Shown here piece after piece: positions 43,871 to 55,769 of a stretch of 64,000 bases of DNA. The notes beneath the pieces were generated by a model. The model did not search any database. It saw only the letters and a program-made list of their open reading frames with translations, and had not been told where the DNA came from. Position 1 is the stretch's first letter, and every line of letters starts with the position of its first letter. The position numbers and the translations under genes are program-made. This DNA is from Galeruca laticollis. Taxonomy: Eukaryota > Arthropoda > Insecta > Coleoptera > Chrysomelidae. The stretch is from positions 48,166,951 to 48,230,950 of the forward strand of contig OY998178.1 of the NCBI GenBank assembly GCA_963921935.1. The letters run 5' to 3'.

Positions 43871-44642
43871 CAATATAAAAAGCTTCAGGAATAATTGGTT
43901 TATCAATGATACAAAAATAAATTCACATTAACTATGTATACACCATACAATACGAATAAACATCAGTCTAACAATAAAAATGTCCCACACAAGATTTTAT
44001 ATATACAGTACTAGGAATATTCTTTGGTCACATATGCTTAAGCGACAATGTGTTAGAAAGAAACAAATATAAATTCAGTGTATTATTCTTTTTCTCTCAC
44101 AGGATATCATAAAATGGAATATCCGTAAGCGACGACAATGTGTTACACGTATAAATCCATTGTAGGTATTAACAGGATATCAGAATATCAGAAACAGTAA
44201 AAGAATTATTCACTGAATGTTCTGAAGTAAACTTCATGTTGCTGGCTTCGATTGTACATTTATAATAATTGAAAAATGCAATATTCTAACACGGGAACAA
44301 GTTATAAGAAGCTTTTAATAATGATAATTCGAGATGTTGTAACATTTCATTGTAATGCTGGAAATTGTTTTTAGTTTGGAAGCTGTTAAAACCTTTACCT
44401 TTTGAGATTTGGCAGCGTGAAAATATGTCGACTGACCACTTGGATTGCTTTTTGTCTGTATCAATAAAAACTGTTTTACTGTTTTTACGTTTGTTTTCAA
44501 ATGAGAATGAGAAACGAACGCTTTTGATAATAAACATAAAAATCGAATTCTAATGGAAATACCTATTATTTTCAAATAAAAGTAGTATTCTGATAGGTAA
44601 TAAATTGAAAAATAAGAAAAATTTCTTAATTCATCAATGAAT

Positions 44643-45560
44643 TTAAATGAAACTTTCGAATAAACCCCCGTTTTGAGCTAAACAGTAACCGAGCCGGTTA
44701 TAAAATTCTTGACCAACATGGGTGACTATTTGAGGTTTTATCTCCATACAGGCATTCATTCAGTTCATACAAAATAATTCAGAGAACTGGTCCTGTTCTT
44801 CTGGAATCCATAAATTCTCGATTCCACATAACCCCAAAAAAATCGTTAGGTGCCAAATCTGGAGATCTAGCAGGCCATCTAATGTTACTATTCGTGGAGA
44901 TTATCCGATTGGGATATTGTGTATTCAAAATTTTCATTGCTAATCGATAATTATGCCATGCACAACCGTCATGTTGGTACCAAATATCATTCAAGTTGGT
45001 ACCTAATTGTATAAGGGCAGGAGTAATTTGGTTTTGTAGCATATTCAAATATATTTGTCCGGTTAAATTGCAGTCAATAAAAAATGGTCCAATTAAATGT
45101 TCACCTAATATTCCAGCCCCAATATTTAACTTTTGGGGATATTGAGTTCTACTATTGTAGTGTTTGTGTAGGTTTGTCCAGGACCAATATCGCATAACGG
45201 ATATCTTATGTGCACCTTGGATGGGAAAAGTCGATTAATCTGTGAACAAAATATTTTTTGAAAAGTTTGAATCCAATTGTATTTTTTCGATAATTATATT
45301 TCAAACTTCCATTCTACGGAATTGATCGTCTGAAAATATTTCATAACTCTTTTTCAGTTTAAAACTACGAGAGACATTTTTTTAAACACAGTCCGAATCG
45401 TTTTCGGATCAAAATCCTTGGCTTAATAAGTGGTCGACTGTAGAGGATTATTTTCCACACTTGCACAGATTAGAATATCTCCTTCATCTTCTTCGGGTTG
45501 AATTTGACGATTTTGTGTAAGCGGTACAAGCCCACTGAGCAAGAATATGTTGCCTCAACG
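44643..45560 (-). pseudogene. Mariner-group DD41D-type transposase relic
   Basis: The minus strand preserves a cut-and-paste transposase. Around 45220 the first catalytic block reads FTD followed by a stop where Glu is usual. MRYWSWTNLHKHYN then leads into LNIGAGILGEHLIGPFFID, DIWYQHDGCAWHNYR (second Asp) and WPARSPDLAPNDFFG (third Asp). The C-terminus continues in other frames to VTHVGQEFYNRLGYCLAQNG and a stop at 44643. Between the second and third Asp there are 41 residues, the DD41D pattern that I recall for the rosa/VISITOR groups. The helix-turn-helix N-terminus is barely readable near 45450. Terminal repeats were not found. Confidence 0.78.
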
Positions 45561-45758
45561 TTGCTGCAAATCACATATAGGATGTGTAATGTTGCTTCCG
45601 ACTTTGCAATGATGTTGCATCAACATGTCAGCAACGCCGTGACGGCCGCCATTGCATAGTTCATTCGTAATATTTCAAAAGTTATGTTAGGCGATGGTAC
45701 GTACGGATATTTCTAACACCGTTCAAATGCAAGGTTGTCTCATTATTTCAATATCACA

Positions 45759-46010
45759 TTCTAATCAACTTTCTTTTATGATGTTGCAGTTACCTTATAA
45801 CTAGACGTTTCAGGAAATGTTCCTATACATTTCAAAAGAATATTCAAATCATCTTTCATTTGGTATGTAGCAGGGACCTTATAATTAGAACTTACTAGTA
45901 CCATTCCAAGACATTTCAGAAGTACACTAGAATCAACTTTTTTTTGTGATGTTGCATGATGTTGCAAATTCCCTGTTACTGAAACTTGCAGATACTGTTT
46001 ACTGAAATCA
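45759..46010 (-). repeat. 84-bp minisatellite, three units, in an open frame
   Basis: Units start at 45759, 45843 and 45927, an exact 84-bp period, which is 28 codons. On the minus strand an open stretch of 94 codons (46060-45776) reads through all units, with LLKCIGTFPETSSYKVTA-type repeats. Units differ by substitutions, and the third has a small insertion of TGATGTTGCA. Whether this is coding is unknown. Confidence 0.75.
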
Positions 46011-46069
46011 TCTTTATGATTTGGCAATATAATTATTAGGGAGTTACAGGTACTCTCCAATTATCATAT

Positions 46070-47100
46070 TGATAATGGAAAAAAGCTTAATTATATTAAA
46101 ATTGGAAAATTTTAAAATGGATCAAATATTCTCTTAACCTCAAATTGAAATGACTTGCGTTTGTACTTAATGAAGAGTACTTCCATCTGTAGAGGATATT
46201 GCATGATTAACTAAACGTGTGTTGAGGGCTAGTGATTTCAATTTGGTTTCTTGGTGTGGTTGGAAGTTTTCATAAAGTTTTGTCAAAATGTATATTCTAA
46301 GTTGAAAAAACTTATTGAGATTCATTAGTGACTGCACTTTTAACGCAGAATATGTGTTCGTTCTGAACTTTGGACAAGTAAGAGAGCCCAAAAAAAAGCA
46401 AATTTAAATTTATTGAATCGAAATAAAAACAATATTGCACATAAAATAACACATCAGATACAAAAAAAACATGTATCTCCAGTAGCAGATAAATCAGTTT
46501 AATGAATGAATGAACACTGCTTTATATTCATCAATTTCGTTTTTTTCAATGTTTTGTCAGTTTCTACGTAATGGTCCACTGAATACTTTGCATCGAACCA
46601 TTATACAAATACTAAAGGCAGTAAAAAAATTAAATTATGAATATGTATCCAATAATTTATTGAACTGAAAAATTCATAATAAAAAATATTTTAAAGACAA
46701 AAATATATTACACTACACAATTTGCACAGATATTAACTTATATACTGGAAAACAACCAGATTACTTGGTGCTTCCTGGAGGTATATTAAAATGAAAATTT
46801 GTGGTTCAACTGAACTTCACAAACAAGTGATTGAATCGAAGGAGCGTATAGTCTTGTTGATATACTATATAACAACTAATATAATTGAATCGTAATAATT
46901 CTAAGTGAAAAACAAACATTTATACCTGAAACACACCTTTCAATTCAGAACTATAAAATAAAAAGGAAAAAGTGAGCCTATTGTATAGAGTATACAAATA
47001 TAAATTAATCCATTGCTTCACTTCACCAAAAAAAAACAGAAAAAAATGTGAAAAATGTTATTCAATTTTCCCTCCAACGACCGGTCGAAAATCGAAACAC
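46070..47100. other. Unassigned AT-rich stretch
   Basis: No gene recognised. Open frames are short and motif-free. Confidence 0.4.
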
Positions 47101-47345
47101 TCGAAACTCGAAAAGAACAATTCCTAGCCCAACCGTCTTCTTCTATACTATTATTGGGCTAGGTTAGGATGAGTTCCCAAAGCATCGCTTTTGCCTTTCG
47201 CGTCGCACGTCACGCCACCTTCACGCATTCTTATTGGCGAATTGGTGAATCGCGTCAGGAATTTGCCCATCAAATTACATGGCGCGCGACGCAAAAAACA
47301 AAAACGATGCATTGAGAACTTATATAGAACCATTCACCCAGTTCC
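47100..47345. promoter_or_regulatory. CG-rich patch of possible promoter character
   Basis: This stretch is markedly richer in CG than its flanks (CTTTCGCGTCGCACGTCACG, ATGGCGCGCGACG), with an inverted CCAAT at ATTGGCGAATTGG. A short inverted pair, CTAGCCCAA and TTGGGCTAG, lies near 47127 and 47154. No gene attached to it was recognised on either side, so its role is open. Confidence 0.25.
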
Positions 47346-47439
47346 GATCTGACCTAATCTAGAAATATATGAATTCGAAATCCGAAAAGTGTGCCGGAGA
47401 GTGATCGAAATAAACTTCATGCATCTAGGAATTTTTCAG

Positions 47440-47800
47440 CAGGAAGGAATATTACTAACTCACAGCAATGTTTCTTTATTAAAAAATATCGCAATATTCC
47501 AACTTGGATAGGTACTGAAACTTCATATGGAAATATTTCGACAGAAATGTTACTCGCGAAAGTAAATGACAATATTTCAATCTGTGTTTTTGAGAATATC
47601 ACTGAAACTTAATAGCGAAATGTCTCAAAAATAACAAATAACTAACTTACAGCAATGTTTCTGAAAAAATGCTGATGCAATATTACCACTGGCATATCTA
47701 AGAATATCACGGCAACCTCAATTACAAACGTTTCAGTGGGAAGGAAATCTCAACTTAGTGAAATGTTTCTCTAATGAGCAATTTAGAATGTTTCAACTAA
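47440..47800 (+). repeat. Degenerate repeats around CAGCAATGTTTCT
   Basis: Blocks like ACTAACTCACAGCAATGTTT at about 47453 and ACTAACTTACAGCAATGTTT at about 47640 recur about 186 bp apart, each followed by a GCAATATT block. A weaker third one lies near 47755. It is non-coding as far as I can see. Confidence 0.55.
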
Positions 47801-47857
47801 ACTAACGCAATAATACTCGTATACTCCAGGAAACATTTCAAAAAAAGAAAAAAAAAC

Positions 47858-47912
47858 ACTAATATGAGCATATTCCACGAAGTAAGGGTCGAGACAGTCA
47901 ATTTCATTTCAA
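47858..47912 (+). mobile_element. PLE tail remnant
   Basis: ACACTAATATGAGC then CCACGAAGTAAGGGTCGAGA, matching the outer arm end plus the 42-nt tail of the PLE family. It lies next to a long (TA)n tract and has no remaining arm. Confidence 0.75.
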
Positions 47913-47913
47913 A

Positions 47914-47916
<3 letters not shown>

Positions 47917-48003
<87 letters not shown>
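47917..48003. repeat. (TA)n microsatellite
   Basis: About 87 bp of almost pure TA, with one TG near 47948. Open frames across it on both strands are only Tyr-Ile repeats and not genes. Confidence 0.97.
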
Positions 48004-48004
<1 letters not shown>

Positions 48005-48009
48005 ATTTG

Positions 48010-49270
48010 CAGCAATGTTTTGCAAGGTTCTGTGCTCAGTGGGTGTTTTGTAAGAGTGTCACATCCATGTTCTTAAAAATTTTATGTTTATGTTTATAAC
48101 CATGGTAGATGGTCAAAAAGAGTTCTGAGACGCTCTCAAGGTTTAAGATGGAAGCATCAATTGGGGTAAACTAACATAGCAAACCCCCCGAAAACTTGTG
48201 TTCTGTGACTTCGCTGTGATCCGTCACGGGCGTCATCTGTCATATGTGTCATCTGTCATGTGTGTCATTCATCTAGTGTTCGGTGGTGTACGTCTTCTCT
48301 AATGTGTTCCGTGTCATCTATATTGTATTCTGTCATGTATTATGTGTCCTCTATATCCTATTTGTGTGACGTAAACAACAATTTACAATAAACTGATAAT
48401 ATTCACAGACGGACACATTATGGTTCACATTCCCAACTAGTCATTCATACAATTTATGTATTTACACACCAACATGAAAAACATGCAATCTCTTGAAAAA
48501 ACGAAGATAGAGATAGGCTGTTGGCATAACATGACCGATTCGCTATCGGCTGATCGGTGTGACTTTATTTTGACAAATATAAGTTCGGGGTGTAAATATT
48601 CCGTTCTTTACACACAATACACTACTTAACCGTAATATTTATTCTAATAAAATGTTTTTTTATAATAAAAATTTATATTTAAACACAAAAACCCCTAGCC
48701 TAAAACAATATTCAGGTTAACAATACAAATCAAAAAGTAACGAATGAACTATGCGTAAATGGAACTTTTGACACATTCACTTGTTTGGTTATTTTTGCGC
48801 TGTTGTCAAATGTTAAATTTTGATTTGAATGAAGTGAACAATTCAGGCACTAATAATAAACTGAGGTACTGTTCTTGTAATTATGTTGCATTAGATCTGT
48901 AATGAATTCATATAAATAGTTCGTCATGAGATATTTCATCATTTTCTTAAACGCATGTTTACAATAAAAACTTCTATTGAAAATATATTAATACGGAATT
49001 GAAAAATAATATGATACATATGGCAACATTACGAATTGGAATGACACGTTTCTCTCAACAGCGTTTAGACTGTGACCACGTGTTTTTAATATATCTATGT
49101 TACGGTTATGTGTGAAATTGTTCAATATACGGTGGAATAAAAAATATTGTAGAAAAATATTATTGAATTTCAAACAGCATGTCATCGTACAATTTATTAA
49201 ACCAGAAAAAAATATTCATAGAGGGACACACACACATCATGGTTATATGTGAAATTTGTCAAGGGACAAA
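48010..49270. other. Unassigned stretch
   Basis: A simple block near 48225-48360 repeats GTCATCTGTCAT-like words. Nothing else was recognised. Confidence 0.4.
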
Positions 49271-49273
49271 CGG

Positions 49274-49515
49274 CATTATACAGGACGTAGTCATAATAAT
49301 GCCATAAGGGCATTAGAATGTATTTCTGTTATTATTGATCGGATTGAAATCGAACAAACGCCATTGTGATTGGTAATATTAGATAATTTTTTTATATACA
49401 GGATGTAGTCATGAAGATGTTGAAAAGGCATTAGAATGTATCTCAGTTATTAATGATGGGATTTTCATCGGAAAATCGCTATTGTGATAGGTAATATGTG
49501 GCATCTGCTAAAACG
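49274..49515 (+). repeat. Tandem dimer, 122-bp period
   Basis: TATACAGGACGTAGTCATAA at 49274 and ATACAGGATGTAGTCATGAA near 49397 begin two related blocks. They share GGCATTAGAATGTAT and a GTGATAGGTAATAT-like end. It is non-coding. Confidence 0.7.
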
Positions 49516-49639
49516 AACGTCTTGATATTTTACTCAGCATATAAATAGTTGAAATATAATATTGTATTAATAGAAACGTAAATCGGCATTATTGTAGATA
49601 CTGGTCACACGTAACAAGCCTCGTTGGATGAGAGAATCC

Positions 49640-50130
49640 CATATCTAATATCCCATAAAGATTAATGCATGTGCTGGAATAATAGGCGACAAAATAATTG
49701 GTCCATTTTTCATTAAAGGAAACTTACATGGTCCTGCGTACTCAAATGTATTTGTAAATAATAGGTGCCTATACCTGAATTGGCTCGGTTATTTCCAAAT
49801 ACAAGTAAGTATTTTAAATTGTTTTTTAGAAAATAACAATATCCCAAACAACAATATTTGGCTGCAACAAGATCGAGCTCCATCTCACTATGCGCATACC
49901 TAAATAATGTAGTTCCCTGAAGATGGATTGGAAGGCGTGTTTTCATCGAATGGCCCCCGCGATCACCCGACATGACTCCTTTAAACTGTTTCCTGTGGGG
50001 TCACTTGAAAAATGTTGTTTATATTACAATACCTGTCAATATTAAGGAACTAAAAAGTAGGAATACCACAGAGAAAAGAAGAATAGAGCAGTCAGGGATG
50101 CTACAAAATGTAGGAATTGGAAAGTTTTAA
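49640..50130 (+). pseudogene. Second mariner-group transposase relic
   Basis: The plus strand reads KINACAGIIGDKIIGPFFIK and GNLHGPAYSNVF, then in another frame NIWLQQDRAPSHYAHT (second Asp). RWIGRRVFIEWPPRSPDMTP follows, where the expected final D is an Asn, and then FLWGHLKNVVYITIPVNIKE. Stops follow HYAHT, and at least two frame changes occur. The spacing of the acidic residues is about 37-39, so it is not the same as the DD41D relic. The N-terminus and first Asp were not found. Confidence 0.75.
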
Positions 50131-50179
50131 AAATCGCATGGCGTGTTGTATTGAAGTGAACGCTCAAAATTGTGTGCAT

Positions 50180-51811
50180 ATACTGTAATTGCATCCTTTT
50201 TATGTTTTCTGAAGTTCATTATTTGCTAACTGATCAAATGTAGCTTTCTGCGTCACGATTTAAAAAAATCTTTTACTGCACCTGTTCCGTTGAGCTTTTT
50301 TACCAATTTACTGACAGTCAACCTTGTTATGAGGTTATTTAAATTAAACTAGTATATTACTCAATTACAGCCATCTTAATGTATTTCTTTGAATTCGGCA
50401 GAGATATTACAAATGTAGCTATACGGAACATTACGTGAAAAATATTCAGCATTTCTTAAGGATTTTAACAACCAGAATTTATCAAAATCGTGCAAGTAGT
50501 TTCCGAAAAAAATGAGGCGTTCCATACTAAAAACAAAGACGGTATACTATAAATTGAATTGGAATCATCAGAACATAAGACTATTTTATGGAGAAGGCAT
50601 GCATAATAAAGGACAGTTGAGTAGATTTGAATAAAAGTAAAAACTAGTGATTGAGTTGGCTACGCATCAGAAGCTGTTGAAAATATTTTTGGATCAATTG
50701 AGATGTTGACAAGCTATTCGAAATCAGCATTTTCAATATAATAATAATCATGGTTTGTTGTAGCTATTTTGTAGAATACATATTTTCCTGTCTAACAGAG
50801 AATTTTATAAATATTCATCAAAAGTTCTTATTCTCTATTTAAAAATTAGAACTTGAACATGACGGGCATCTAATCATTAAAAAAAACTATTCCATTGGTA
50901 TAAATGAAATATTCCAATACAGTCAGCATTTGTTATAGTATATTCATTCGTTGCATCAGTCAAGAGTTAATTTCCTCAACTTACCAACAAAATTTATGAA
51001 AATATCTCTATTCCGTTATGCCACTATCTCCGTCGACGAAGATCCCAATTATACGCCTTGTTATTAGCAAAAAGCGGTTGACATATGAATGTGGCCGCGA
51101 CCCAAGCTAATGTTTGACCTCTGACATATCTGATTTGCATTTAACTTAGTTATCTGGAAAATACAGTTTTTAGGAATTTGAAGCACCACTATACAGATTG
51201 TCTCTATTTTAATTCTACAAAAATATAGATATAATTAAATATCTGTTTAACAGTGCAATATTATAAGAAATTGGAACGTTGAATGTATCAATATACATAT
51301 AAAGCAGAAAAAAACTGATTTTAACTTGTTGCAATTCAACAATACTGTAGGACAAAAAAATAATTTGCATCCGCTTCGTCTTTATTCACATAATTTGATT
51401 CCTAATTACAGTAATTGAAATAGTATTTTGCTGAATTATTTTATTCAATACAGAAGAGTGAGGGAAATTATAACCTACCAAATTATTAAGAATGGGTCAT
51501 ACTTCGGTAGTTGACCAGTCTTTACCATTCAATTATTTTTCCTATCAAATTGAAAATAGCAGCTTGTCCTATATTTTCTCAAGAAATACCTAAGCGATCG
51601 GTAGAGTCAACAAAGCAGCGGGAATTAATAATGTAAGAAGACCGCTTAAATAGATTTTTGGAATTATTTGATCATGTATTTGAATTTACCAATGGAAAAA
51701 AACTATGAATAAACTAAAAAGAGATCCCTAACCAATAGGTTGTAAGGAAAATGTATCAAACTCACCCTTCAATCAGCTTATCTGGATCATCTATGTCTAA
51801 ATTAACTTTAA
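50180..51811. other. Unassigned AT-rich stretch
   Basis: About 1.6 kb without a recognisable gene, element end or repeat. Confidence 0.4.
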
Positions 51812-52573
51812 TATTAGTGTTTTGAATGAAACTCAACGTTTCTAGCTAATTCCACAATATTGGCAAAGAAGGTTAACTATATACTCAATAGTTACGGATA
51901 TGAATCTAAGTACTCAATTAGAAATTCAATAGAACTAATCAAAAAATTAAAAGCATTCAAATTACAAGATAACGCTAAGCTTATTCCATTTTACGTTACT
52001 AATATGTTCGCTAAAATTCCTCCTAAAGAAAGTCCAATACCTGTAAGAAAATTACTAGAAGATACAAATATTAATCCAGGAATAATATCAGATATACTTA
52101 ATTTATTTGATGTATGCATTAATCAGAATTATTTATTTTGACAATAAGATTTATATTCAAAATGAAGGTTTACCAATGGGAAGCCCTATATCACCTATTT
52201 TGGCAAACATTTTTATGGACAGTTTAGAAAGAAAAATCTTTGAAAATAATATTTCAAAAAATGTTTTATTTTGGTATAGATATGTAGATGACATATTAGC
52301 TTCTTTCATAGGTAGTGAACGACAATTAGATATATTTTTCAACCACATCAATAATTTACACCCAAAAATTAAATTTACATTAGAAGCTGAAGAAAATGAT
52401 TTAATAAATTTTCTTGATTTAAAAATTCAAAGAGTTAATAATGTACTTGATTACGCAATTTACCGAAAACCAACACACACTGATGTGACAATTCCTTATA
52501 GTTCCAATCACCCCCTGTCACATAAATTAGCGGCATTCAATTCACTGATACATAGAACATTTTCAGTTCCTGT
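51812..52573 (+). mobile_element. Penelope-like copy C, with inverted terminal piece at its 5' side
   Basis: The first 49 bp (51812-51860) are the PLE terminal repeat in inverted orientation. They are followed at once by plus-strand PLE coding sequence starting inside the RT fingers. Coding stops after HRTFSVP near 52573, where unrelated sequence begins. This is the same head-to-head layout as the other pairs, with the left half cut to 49 bp. The right end and any target duplication are lost. Confidence 0.85.
51860..52573 (+). pseudogene. Penelope-like RT, copy C
   Basis: In two frames joined near 52130 the plus strand encodes LNSYGYESKYSIRNSIELIK and LIPFYVTNMFAKIPP, where motif A has lost its Asp (F-Y-V-T-N instead of F-D-V-T-N). 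GLPMGSPISPILANIFMDSL (motif B) and FWYRYVDDILASF (intact core) follow, then IKFTLEAEENDLINFLDLKI and KPTHTDVTIPYSSNHPLSHK. The GIY-YIG nuclease is missing. The loss of the motif A Asp means the RT would be inactive even without truncation. Confidence 0.88.
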
Positions 52574-52721
52574 TGGGGACATTTTGGTAAATTTTTTTTA
52601 AAGACCACTAGTTGCCACCAGCGTCTTTTTGTGCATCTTTTTTTTATTTCTCTTAACGAAATAATTCATAATTATATGAGCGGCTGCAGCAAGCACCATT
52701 GCGCAGAAGACTACAGACGGA

Positions 52722-53515
52722 ACGGCAGCATATTCCGTTTATAAGATACGCGACGATGTATTGTTACTACATATTTGTTGACACGCCGCATCTTCGATGC
52801 GTAACAAACAATTGTTACGGGACGGCGTTACGATATGAAGTTTTGTAAAGGTGTGTACAGACATATAACAAAACTTCGTATCGTAACGCCGTCGCGTAAC
52901 AAGTGTGGACGGCACTGCGTAACACCGTAACACCGTATCACCGTAACACCAGAACATAGTAACATCTCGGCGATCCATCGGTTGTCGGTTTTTTAACACC
53001 GCATCAAAGAAATGATACGCACTGATATTGCACCACTTGTTAGCATGTCTGGACAAGTCCCTCAAAGGTGGGTACATACATAGAACAAAACTTCGTATCG
53101 TAACTCCGTCGCGCAACAATTGTTTGTTACGCATCGGAGATACGGCGTGTCAACAAATATAGCGTATCGATACATCGTCGCGTATCTTATAAACGGGACA
53201 TTTTGCCGTTCCTCCGCAACTGTGTACCGCAGACCTGTCCAGACATGCAAGTGGTGCAACATCATTGCGTATCATTTCTTTGATGCGGCGTCAAAAAACC
53301 GACAACGGATGGATCGCCGAGATGTTACTATGTTCTGGTGTTACGGTGTTACGCAGTGCCGTCCACACTTGTTACGCGACGGCATTACGATATGAAGTTT
53401 TGTTATATGTCTATACGCACCTTTGATACGCCGTATCTTCGATGCGTAACAAACAATTGTTGCGCGACGGAATTACGATACGAAGTTTTGTTCTATGTCT
53501 GTATCCACCTTTATA
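52722..53515. repeat. Chain of overlapping inverted repeats (A-B-A'-B'-A)
   Basis: Block A (52722-52855) is repeated inverted at about 53075-53220. Block B (52855-53060) is repeated inverted at about 53225-53430. Then part of A returns in its first orientation at 53430-53515. Block A contains GATGCGTAACAAACAATTGT, and B contains AACAAGTGTGGACGGCACTG. The pairs look 90 percent or more alike by eye. Open frames on both strands (52739-53134 minus; 53120-53395 plus) are mirror readings of the same blocks and not convincing genes. The region is richer in CG than its flanks. Confidence 0.85.
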
Positions 53516-53519
53516 TGCA

Positions 53520-54585
53520 TGTCTGCACGCAAGTTAAAGGTTTCAGGTCTACAGCCCCAAAAAAGTTTAAAAAGTGTATTTCACTTGAAGACGGTAAAAG
53601 TTAGACAAAAATGTTTATATCAAAAGATTGTAGAGCTTAAAGTTTTACATAAAATGTCTGTCGAGTTTTTTAATACTTTTAAAATTAAATGAATTATAGG
53701 AAAGTTTTAAGCTTAGGAACGGACGTAAATTTTAAACAATCGTAAGTAGCAGAAAAATAAGTGGCTAAAAGTTTTTTTAAACTGCTTGTAAAAATCTTAA
53801 ATTTCAGAGATACAGATTTTTTTATCGTTGAAAGTAATTTTAAAATTTGAAGTCTTCAAATTGAAATTTTAATTGTTACATGCTCAAACTTATTTTATTA
53901 AAGTTTAAAGGAGAACATTAGAGCTTAATAAATAAGTTCAAAAAGTGGATAAACTAAAATTCATTTAATCCAAAATTATTCTTGATTCAAAACTCAAATA
54001 AAAAGATTTACGGTTACTAGCGAACTTATCACTTAATGAAAACATACCTATGTAAACAAAGCTAGATTAGAGTTTCAATTTCAAGAGCTTAACCATAACA
54101 TTGTTTATTTACAGAATAATATGAGAAACTCTTCTTTTACTATTCCCTCAATTTAGAGAGTCTAAACATAAAAAGCTATCCCTACCTAAGTGTCAAGCTG
54201 ACCAGTTGTTGACCAGTAATTCAGGTTGGTGTAGTTGGCGTAGAAGATAGTGTAGCAATCTAATTGTATATCCTCATCAAGTTTTGTTGCGGAGTTAAAC
54301 TCTGGAAGGTATTGATATTATGTTTACTTCTCAATTTTTTACATAATTGTTGAAAGGGCGTTCGGTTGAATCGGGATACCAGACGTTAACAGAGCCCTTT
54401 TTGTATCTCATTCGATTTTTTATGGACAAAATTGAATTCTATGAAAAAATTACAGAAAAAAAGAAGTTTTATAATAATGAATAAAACAATTCGTTAAAAA
54501 TAAATATTATGTCTAACTTCTGTTTATCACTACTATATAAGTAACATGAAAAATATATTATAATTTAATAATTTTCATCTCCCAA
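53520..54585. other. Unassigned AT-rich stretch
   Basis: Nothing recognised apart from short A/T-rich words. Confidence 0.4.
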
Positions 54586-54589
54586 AAAT

Positions 54590-55760
54590 TCTATTATTTT
54601 CCCATATCATCTGCTTCACTATCACTATCGTCTTGTATATCAATAATAAATTTATTTCCCCCATTAATATGGACTTGCCCAATATTCTTATACTGATCTT
54701 CAATTTTGATTACTTTCTAATGTCTGTTTTAATTGTGCCCAAATTAACTCGATGGGATCGAAAATATGAAATCCATGGTTTTCAGCAATACTCTTATGGG
54801 CGTATAATTTTTTAAATTTCTTTGTCTGTAAAACCCCAATCAGTTGTTGTTTTTTATATGAATCTTCAAAGTACAAATTATTATCCATTAAAAAATTTTG
54901 TAGTTCGGTCTTCTTGTAGCTTTTATTTGGTTATTATTGAGCTGTCGTGAATGACAAGAAGCACTGTCAAGAACTTCAGCACTATTTGGCTCTAAGTTTG
55001 GGACATATTTTCAAGGCATTTGGAACCCATTCTTCAATTCCACCGCAATGCACAATAATAAGTCTAGATCCTTTGTTTGCAGGCATTGTTGGCATACAAA
55101 TGTTTGACTCATCAATCCTTTCATAACCGTGTTGTGTGTATCATACCTGGTTTCGTCCAAATGAACAGTTGGCTGGTTTTTTTCTCTATACTAAGTTACT
55201 TGTTCCAAGTATGTATACCACTATTCTTCTGCTTTCTATGACTGTTTGACGTTTATTATTCGTTTTGAATTTGAATCTCAATTTTTCAATCCAATTTTCA
55301 ATAGTTTTCTTACAGCCATTTACATTATGGTCGGCATTTGTCAATTTATTTCTTATTATTTCAATCTTATGTAACTCATTACTTTTGTTACAGTCATATA
55401 TGGTGGTTTTTAATCATTTTATTAGAGACACATCTAAAGGTTTGACCAATCCCATATCACATCGCTTATTGCGATAATAAGGCCCATTCTTGGCTATTTT
55501 ACGTATAGTTGATAAGGGAACTTCTGTTAAATCAGATACTGCCTGCATTAATTCTGTTTCTTAATCCCAAACCCAACTTTTCCCGTAGATTCCTATACAC
55601 ATTGAAACATATTTTCTGTGCTTCCAATCTTAAATGTAGTCGAATCATGTTTTCACTTACATCACCATTATTTAAATTTTCGTCGTTTCAACACACAATA
55701 TTTTGGACCGAGCTCGATATTTTCCAAGGACGCCACATTGTGAATATCTAGTTTTAATCT
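54590..55760 (-). pseudogene. DD82E-like transposase relic, second copy type
   Basis: The minus strand reads NGCKKTIENWIEKLRFKFK (helix-turn-helix end), then PTVHLDETRYDT (first Asp) and GSRLIIVHCGGIEEWVPNAL. VLDSASCHSRQ (second Asp) and FDPIELIWAQLKQTLES (Glu) follow. The order and long spacing between the second Asp and the Glu match the enzyme at 13.2-14.5 kb; here the interval is about 72 residues because the stretch before the Glu has lost roughly ten. Sequence identity is modest, so this is a related family and not a copy of the same element. Several frameshifts and stops are present. Terminal repeats were not found. Confidence 0.75.
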
Positions 55761-55769
55761 AAAAATATA

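Noticed and set aside
44286..44575. Two overlapping minus-strand frames of 83 and 86 codons
   Set aside because: They overlap in different frames, have no motif, and lie beside a decayed transposon.
47797..48099. Open frames on both strands across the (TA)n tract
   Set aside because: They are Tyr-Ile repeats produced by the microsatellite.
52739..53395. A 131-codon minus-strand frame and a related plus-strand frame
   Set aside because: They are the two readings of the same inverted blocks. Open frames arise from the low stop density of CG-richer repeat DNA, and no family was recognised.
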